In this document: positions 59,425 through 64,000 of the stretch, in pieces | How positions within the stretch are numbered: the stretch's first letter is position 1 | Layout: each line of letters opens with the position of its first letter | Assembly (NCBI GenBank): GCA_947302125.1 | Contig: CAMYUL010000004.1 | Coordinates: 1-64,000 of the forward strand | Length of the DNA: 64,000 bases | Direction: 5' to 3' | Source: an uncultured Candidatus Saccharibacteria bacterium | GTDB taxonomy: Bacteria; Patescibacteriota; Saccharimonadia; Saccharimonadales; Saccharimonadaceae | Notes under the pieces: generated by a model | Told to the model about the DNA's origin: nothing | Databases searched by the model: none | The model's input: only the letters and a program-made list of their open reading frames with translations | Made by a program: the position numbers and the translations under genes

Positions 59425-59631
59425 CTAGTCTTTTGTAAAGTCTTTATTTATGACTTCAATTCGGTTTTTGAGTTCAGTCAAATCTTTTTCGATCTCGCGC
59501 GAAAAATCTACCGTCTTTTTATATTTCTCTTCCGCCTCATCCAAATTGAATTCTTCGGAATAGAACCAGTCCACCATCCCTTCTAGCTCTTTGATTTTTG
59601 TCGAAATCTTCTTTTGTGCTTCCTTTGCCAT
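59425..59631 (-). CDS. xseB: Exodeoxyribonuclease VII small subunit
   Basis: 68 aa, a helical hairpin: IKELEGMVDWFYSEEFNLDEAEEKYKKTVDF, the XseB pattern. Binds the large subunit encoded directly upstream (1-nt gap). Confidence 0.9.
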   Translation of the reverse strand: MAKEAQKKISTKIKELEGMVDWFYSEEFNLDEAEEKYKKTVDFSREIEKDLTELKNRIEVINKDFTKD

Positions 59632-59632
59632 A

Positions 59633-60724
59633 TTATCTCCTTTCTTTTATATTCTTAACATTTGCTTCTGCAATTTTATCGTAAGTCGTAATTTTCACTG
59701 CACCACCAGGAGATAATTCCCCAGACACAATTGCATACCCTCGCTTCAATGTATTGTCAGGATTTGCCGCCATCAGCATTTTTTTCTTGGCCTCAATATC
59801 ACGACAAGATCTCTCGATTTCTTGCAAAATCTTCGATCCCACATCTTTAAAATCTGCCAAAGCAGCCGCGCTAGAAATCCCGTCTACGATTTTCGTATAC
59901 ACACTGGAGACGAGCGACCGTACCCTAGAAATTTCCGCACGTTTATCTGGCGTCAGCATTTCCGCCACATTAGACGGCGTAGAAGCTCGAATATCCGCTG
60001 CCAGATCCGCCAAGCTTTCATCTACTTCGTGACCAATCCCAGTAATCACTGGAATTCTCGAAGCCGCAATTTCTCGAACCAATTTTTCATCATTAAATAC
60101 CGAGAGATCATCAGCACTGCCACCACCCCTAATAATCGCGATAATACCTACGTCTTCATGTTCATTAAAATATTTCAGCGCTCTAATAATCTGATCCGCA
60201 GCTTCCATTCCCTGCACCTGAGTATGCGCCGTCAAGACCTCCAGCCCGCCCCATCGTGCATTCAAGATCTTACAAAAATCTGCATAGCCCGCCGCTTGCG
60301 TAGAAGAAATCACACCAATCCGAGATAAATCGTCCGGAATTCCCCGCTTGCGCGAAGCATCAAACAGCCCCTCGGCAGTCAACTTTTTCTTTAGTAGCTC
60401 AAAGCTCTTCTTAATGCTCCCCTCTCCAATCGGCGCCATTTGCATCACCGTTAGAGAAAACTTCCCCCACTTTGTTACCTTTGGAAGGCCCTTCACCGCA
60501 ATCTTCATGCCGTCTTCTATCGGCATTCTTAATTGAAACACCGGCAAGAAGCACGATACGGACGATTCTTCGTCCTTAAGATCAAAGAACACCCATTTCC
60601 CCTGGTTTACCTTGAACCCAGAGACCTCGCCTACCACCTTTACGCCAGAAAAACTATATTCCAGCGTCTCATTACAAACCGCCAAGAATTGCGATACGGT
60701 AAAAACTGGCGAATCGGAAGACAT
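59633..60724 (-). CDS. xseA: Exodeoxyribonuclease VII large subunit
   Basis: 363 aa, shorter than the usual 400-450. OB-fold N-terminus (FSGVKVVGEVSGFKVNQGKWVFFDLKD), catalytic core GVISSTQAAGYADF, IAIIRGGGSADDLSVFND, TGIGHEVDESLADLAADIRASTP. The central coiled-coil that carries XseB is short. Its AGAGGA RBS overlaps the end of the DUF4868-like gene, so the two are coupled. Confidence 0.94.
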   Translation of the reverse strand: MSSDSPVFTVSQFLAVCNETLEYSFSGVKVVGEVSGFKVNQGKWVFFDLKDEESSVSCFLPVFQLRMPIEDGMKIAVKGLPKVTKWGKFSLTVMQMAPIGEGSIKKSFELLKKKLTAEGLFDASRKRGIPDDLSRIGVISSTQAAGYADFCKILNARWGGLEVLTAHTQVQGMEAADQIIRALKYFNEHEDVGIIAIIRGGGSADDLSVFNDEKLVREIAASRIPVITGIGHEVDESLADLAADIRASTPSNVAEMLTPDKRAEISRVRSLVSSVYTKIVDGISSAAALADFKDVGSKILQEIERSCRDIEAKKKMLMAANPDNTLKRGYAIVSGELSPGGAVKITTYDKIAEANVKNIKERR

Positions 60725-60726
60725 GC

Positions 60727-61701
60727 TTATCCTCTAGGAGGCTCGCCCTCAGCGTCCTCTAACAACTTCTTGGACTTGATCTCGTAGCGCTTGCCATTAA
60801 CTGGCGAAACATAGTAATCTTCATTCACCAAGTTTACAAACATTGTCAAATCTTTGTCATCCATAATGATGATTGAGCCATCATCATCCGTCATCAGCTC
60901 CAACTCCATCTTATCAGCGTACTCAATCAAATCTTTCTGGCTCATTTCTTCTGGGATGTCAAAAGCCTGTACCTTCTTAAGTAATGGTTTCTTATCCGCA
61001 AGCAAAGTATCTAGAGTTAAGCCTTCGGAAAAGCTCAACTTGTATTTCTCGGAAAGTTCCTTTGCCTTTTCTTCAGCAATCACTTGAGATTTATAATCAT
61101 ACTGGAACAGCGTTTCAAACTTTGGTTGATTAAAGATAATCACAGTGCCATCAATAATTGCTACCTGATTATCTGCTGGCATCTTAATTGCCACCTCAGC
61201 AGAAAACGGTTCAAAGCTCTCGCCGTTTAGCTCCCAAGCTTGCGCGCCCTTAAGTGCCGAAGAAGCCGCCACGCCCTTAGCAATGTAGAATACCTTGGTG
61301 CCGCTCTCCCCGCCAGGATAAGAAAACTTTGCGATGATTCCCTTAATCTTCTTAAATTCGTATTCATTATCAGAGAAATAATCAATATCCTTGTACTCAT
61401 GCTCAATCAAATGGATCAAAGTCTCAGCTCTACCAACCTTAGACAAATCAGTACGATAAACTACTTTGTCTTCCCCGTCAGAAAGTTCATAATCACGGCA
61501 CTCAAGACCTTTATTTGCCTCCTCGATAATATATTTTATGGCGGCATTCATAAACATCTCCTTGACGTTACCAGTCAAAGAGTCGGAGTAACGCACTTTG
61601 TATGGTGTGTAATTTTTATTAAACAAAAACAGCTCTACAGAGACGTTATTTTTAATTTCATCAATTTCATTTGCCCACTGAAAAACATCAAATTTTTCCA
61701 T
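60727..61701 (-). CDS. DUF4868 / KwaB-like protein (possible Kiwa-type defence component)
   Basis: 324 aa, soluble. The middle part (AIKMPADNQVAIIDGTVIIFNQPKFETLFQYDY) matches my recollection of the DUF4868 pattern: a short strand, then IDxxxxIFNxxxFExLFxYxx. KwaB of the Kiwa anti-phage system carries DUF4868, together with the membrane protein KwaA. No KwaA is present here; instead the gene sits in an operon with rnhA, a CYTH protein and exonuclease VII. Family call moderate, function unproven. Confidence 0.5.
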   Translation of the reverse strand: MEKFDVFQWANEIDEIKNNVSVELFLFNKNYTPYKVRYSDSLTGNVKEMFMNAAIKYIIEEANKGLECRDYELSDGEDKVVYRTDLSKVGRAETLIHLIEHEYKDIDYFSDNEYEFKKIKGIIAKFSYPGGESGTKVFYIAKGVAASSALKGAQAWELNGESFEPFSAEVAIKMPADNQVAIIDGTVIIFNQPKFETLFQYDYKSQVIAEEKAKELSEKYKLSFSEGLTLDTLLADKKPLLKKVQAFDIPEEMSQKDLIEYADKMELELMTDDDGSIIIMDDKDLTMFVNLVNEDYYVSPVNGKRYEIKSKKLLEDAEGEPPRG

Positions 61702-61734
61702 TTTACCTCACTTTAAGCACCTAAATACTATTAA

Positions 61735-62301
61735 TTATTTGTTATCAATTATATCACTCTTCTCGAGCATTTCAAGATAAGATTCCTGGGAGATATTCTT
61801 AGTGGAAAGGTGGAATAGCTTTAGCGTACGCTTAAGATCTGCCATTACTTCAGAGACTTTGTCATTCTCGTCAATAGCTGTCTCGATCTTTACGTAGTGG
61901 CCATCAAGCTTATCGACTTTATCAAGATAGATACGAGAGACGTCAGATAGCTTAATGCGGCGGCGGCGGCGAGAGATTTCTTTAGCAAGGACAAAACCGA
62001 GTTGATGGAGAATATTTACAATTTCGGTATAATCGCGGACTACGGAACGATCAGTGATTTCAATACCAGAATCCTCAATGTGACGCTTCAAAATTAGCTT
62101 GTAAATTGCTGGCTTATCTACCGAGCTCATCTCTGTGCGCATTACCAAGCGTGGAAGGTTCATTCCTCTCTTGTAGCCACGTGGTACATAGACCCTATCG
62201 TGTTGATAAAGAGTTGGTTCAAACTCTAGAGAGATGTCCTTTACTCTCTTCTCGAACTCCTCGATATTGTCGACTTTTACTTTGATAGTTACACGCTTCA
62301 T
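61735..62301 (-). CDS. CYTH-like phosphohydrolase/cyclase fold protein
   Basis: 188 aa. Alternating charged strands (VTIKVKVDNIEEFEKRV, RLVMRTEM, YKLILKRHIE) and RIYLDKVDKLDGHYVKIETAIDE near residue 125 fit the CYTH triphosphate tunnel fold (thiamine triphosphatase/class IV cyclase). The N-terminal ExExK motif is replaced by KVKVD, so activity is uncertain. Overlaps rnhA by 4 bp (ATGA). Confidence 0.6.
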   Translation of the reverse strand: MKRVTIKVKVDNIEEFEKRVKDISLEFEPTLYQHDRVYVPRGYKRGMNLPRLVMRTEMSSVDKPAIYKLILKRHIEDSGIEITDRSVVRDYTEIVNILHQLGFVLAKEISRRRRRIKLSDVSRIYLDKVDKLDGHYVKIETAIDENDKVSEVMADLKRTLKLFHLSTKNISQESYLEMLEKSDIIDNK

Positions 62302-62729
62302 AGCGTCTCTCCTTTCCTTGCTTTATTTGCCCATTCGTCCGCTAATTCATTTAACTCGGTACCCACATGCCCCCGTACCCAAATTAATTTCGCATTGGAT
62401 TCTTTGTATAATCCATATAACTTTTTAACTAGGTCTAAATTTTGGATTTCCCCAGGGGTACTTTTTTTCCAGCCACGGCTTTCCCAGCCAGCAGCCCATT
62501 TCGTTAATACGTTAATCCAAAACTCTGAATCCGTATGGATCTCAGCCTCTTCTCCATCTAATAACTCTAGAGCGGAAATTAATGCCGATCCTTCCATTCT
62601 GATATTCGTGGTATCCTTATCGCATCCCAGTGCTACTGGCTGCCCCACTCCATTAAGATCTTCAATTACCGCATAGCCACCAGGCCCCGGATTCGGGTTT
62701 GCGCTGCCGTCGGTCCACAACTTTCTCAT
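62298..62729 (-). CDS. rnhA: Ribonuclease HI
   Basis: 143 aa. Four catalytic acids: WTDGSANPNPGPGGYAV, MEGSALISALE, IHTDSEFWIN, ELADEWANKAR. Removes RNA from RNA-DNA hybrids. First gene of a five-gene operon (rnhA, CYTH, DUF4868, xseA, xseB). TATAAT (62737-62742) is 7 nt before ATG. Confidence 0.96.
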   Translation of the reverse strand: MRKLWTDGSANPNPGPGGYAVIEDLNGVGQPVALGCDKDTTNIRMEGSALISALELLDGEEAEIHTDSEFWINVLTKWAAGWESRGWKKSTPGEIQNLDLVKKLYGLYKESNAKLIWVRGHVGTELNELADEWANKARKGETL

Positions 62730-62784
62730 TACTTACATTATACCACAAAAAGCCAAAATCGTACAGAGGTATTGCTAATAATTT

Positions 62785-64000
62785 TTATTTTTCGTTATTC
62801 AGCTGCGCACGCAATTTTTGCTTGGCGTGTGTCGTAAAAATCTTATCAAACCAAGAGGCTTTAGCCGTCTTATTTTTACTCGTCATAATCTCCACCACAT
62901 CACCATGTTTCAGTTTTGTATTAAGATTACTAATCTTCCCATTTATCTTTACACCAATCACGTGCTCACCAATTTCCGAATGTAATCGATACGCAAAATC
63001 TAGTGGTAATGACCCCTTAGGAAGATCGATAATGTCGCCCTTTGGTGTATATACGAAAATTTTGTCCGCAAACAAATTAAGCCGCAATTTCTTGATATCT
63101 ACTTTCTTGCCAGCGCGCAACTTTGCCGCCGTGTCCTGAAGCTCCGTAATCCATAGCAAATTTGTCGGCAAATGCTGAATCTTCCCCGTCTTGTAATTCT
63201 CTGTTAGCTTCTGTTCATTATAATAAAAACTTGCCGCCAAACCACGTTCCGCATACTCGTGCATTTCCTTCGTTCTGATCTGAAATTCTACGATGCGTTT
63301 GTCTTTCGTAATCACCGTAGTATGGATCGACTGGTAACCATTTTGCTTTGGCATTGCAATATAATCCTTGATGCGCCCAGACATTGGCATGTATAGTGAG
63401 TGAATCACACCGAGCGCCAAATAGCAATCGGTAATGTCGTTTACAATAATTCTTAGTGCCGTCAGATCATAGATCTCACCCATATTTTGATTGTGCTTAG
63501 CAAGCTTACGATGCAAAGAATAAACCGATTTCACCCTACCGGACATCTGGAATTTAATCTTCTCACGGCCCAAAGCCTCGGAAACTTCCTTCCTAATTTT
63601 TTGCATCGTTTTTTCCGCAGAAGCATTATACTCCTCAATCAAATTTCGAAGCTCTTCATAGCGTTTCGGGTCAACATAAGAGAATGCAATATCAGCCATC
63701 TCTACGCGCAGGCGCCCCATGTTTAATCTATCCGCTAACGGTGCAAAAACTTCTAGAGATTCTTTTGCGATTTTCTTTTGCTTATCTGGCGGAAGTGCCG
63801 AAAGCGTTCGTAAATTATGTAGCCTATCGGCCAGCTTGATAATCAAAACCCTAATATCCGCACCTGTTGCAACTAGCAGACGTAGTAGGTTGCTCTTTGT
63901 TTGCGGTAGATAAGTATCAAGATCGCGCATTCCAGAACGTGCGCTCCCAAGCTTCGTCACGCCATCAACCAAAAAAGCTACTTGTTCACCAAACTGATCC
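62785..64000 (-). CDS. rel: RelA/SpoT (p)ppGpp synthetase/hydrolase, N-terminus beyond window
   Basis: The frame stays open to the right edge (DQFGEQVAFLVDGVTKL just before 63970), so the TTG at 63972 is not the start and the gene is truncated by the window. Seen in order: the end of the HD hydrolase domain (IKLADRLHNLRTLSALP), the synthetase domain (YDLTALRIIV, MPKQNGYQSIHTTVI), and a TGS domain (IFVYTPKGDIIDLPKGSLPLDFAY). The protein stops after TGS; the helical and ACT regulatory domains of long Rel proteins are missing. Confidence 0.95.
   Translation of the reverse strand, partial: DQFGEQVAFLVDGVTKLGSARSGMRDLDTYLPQTKSNLLRLLVATGADIRVLIIKLADRLHNLRTLSALPPDKQKKIAKESLEVFAPLADRLNMGRLRVEMADIAFSYVDPKRYEELRNLIEEYNASAEKTMQKIRKEVSEALGREKIKFQMSGRVKSVYSLHRKLAKHNQNMGEIYDLTALRIIVNDITDCYLALGVIHSLYMPMSGRIKDYIAMPKQNGYQSIHTTVITKDKRIVEFQIRTKEMHEYAERGLAASFYYNEQKLTENYKTGKIQHLPTNLLWITELQDTAAKLRAGKKVDIKKLRLNLFADKIFVYTPKGDIIDLPKGSLPLDFAYRLHSEIGEHVIGVKINGKISNLNTKLKHGDVVEIMTSKNKTAKASWFDKIFTTHAKQKLRAQLNNEK

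Overview
The window looks like chromosomal DNA of an ultra-reduced Patescibacteria/CPR bacterium, most probably a Saccharibacteria (TM7) lineage. The reasons are very compact gene packing with 1-4 bp stop/start overlaps, short core proteins with Lys-rich tails, many start codons placed only 6-7 nt after a -10 box (apparent leaderless mRNAs), and the mix of DUF2207, PEGA, DUF3048, CHAP and sortase surface proteins. TGA is used as a stop (secA, ftsW, rnhA) and an RF2 gene is present, so the code is standard and the TGA-recoded lineages (SR1, Gracilibacteria) are unlikely. The species assignment is inference.

Region by region: 0-1.2 kb holds two unknown divergent genes, one cut by the edge. 1.4-8.7 kb: a LiaF-like membrane protein, L31, rpsB-tsf with a hairpin leader, lactate dehydrogenase, a DUF2207 surface protein, serS and hpf. 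8.7-21.8 kb: secA, an M16 peptidase, a murD-murL pair, prfB, ftsE-ftsX-CHAP hydrolase, ctpA, a glutaredoxin and a hydrolase. 21.8-29.9 kb: two GT4 glycosyltransferases, an SDR, smpB, xth, lgt and small membrane proteins. 30-41.9 kb: tRNA-Leu, sortase, gltX, DUF3048, tRNA-Glu, der, pth, dprA, topA and two unassigned structured RNAs of about 350-370 nt. 42.3-46.1 kb: a sigma-region-4/HARE-type regulator and a large HerA/TraG-type ATPase.

At 46.1-47.0 kb lies a 0.9 kb gene-free stretch where two long gene blocks of opposite orientation converge. It has an 11-bp-phased repeat array, a dif-like site and a 158-bp nested hairpin; a replication terminus is one explanation. From 47.0 to 54.4 kb the minus strand carries a reduced division/cell-wall cluster in the order rsmH, a 21-codon ORF with a structured leader, ftsL, a penicillin-binding protein, mraY, ftsW, murG, ftsQ. 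From 54.9 to 64 kb are ppa, glyS, recO coupled to a soluble two-component pair, an rnhA-CYTH-DUF4868-xseA-xseB operon and a truncated rel gene.

The most notable observations are: (1) an identical 53-bp palindromic core nested in two otherwise unrelated terminator hairpins 13.5 kb apart; (2) several strong promoter-to-terminator units encoding RNAs that match no family I recognise; (3) two helically phased repeat arrays (11 bp and 21-22 bp); (4) MurD-MurL, pointing to D-glutamate being made by epimerisation on the cell-wall precursor; (5) pervasive leaderless promoters, including one 17-bp divergent promoter between two start codons. All functional calls come from reading motifs; no database search was run.
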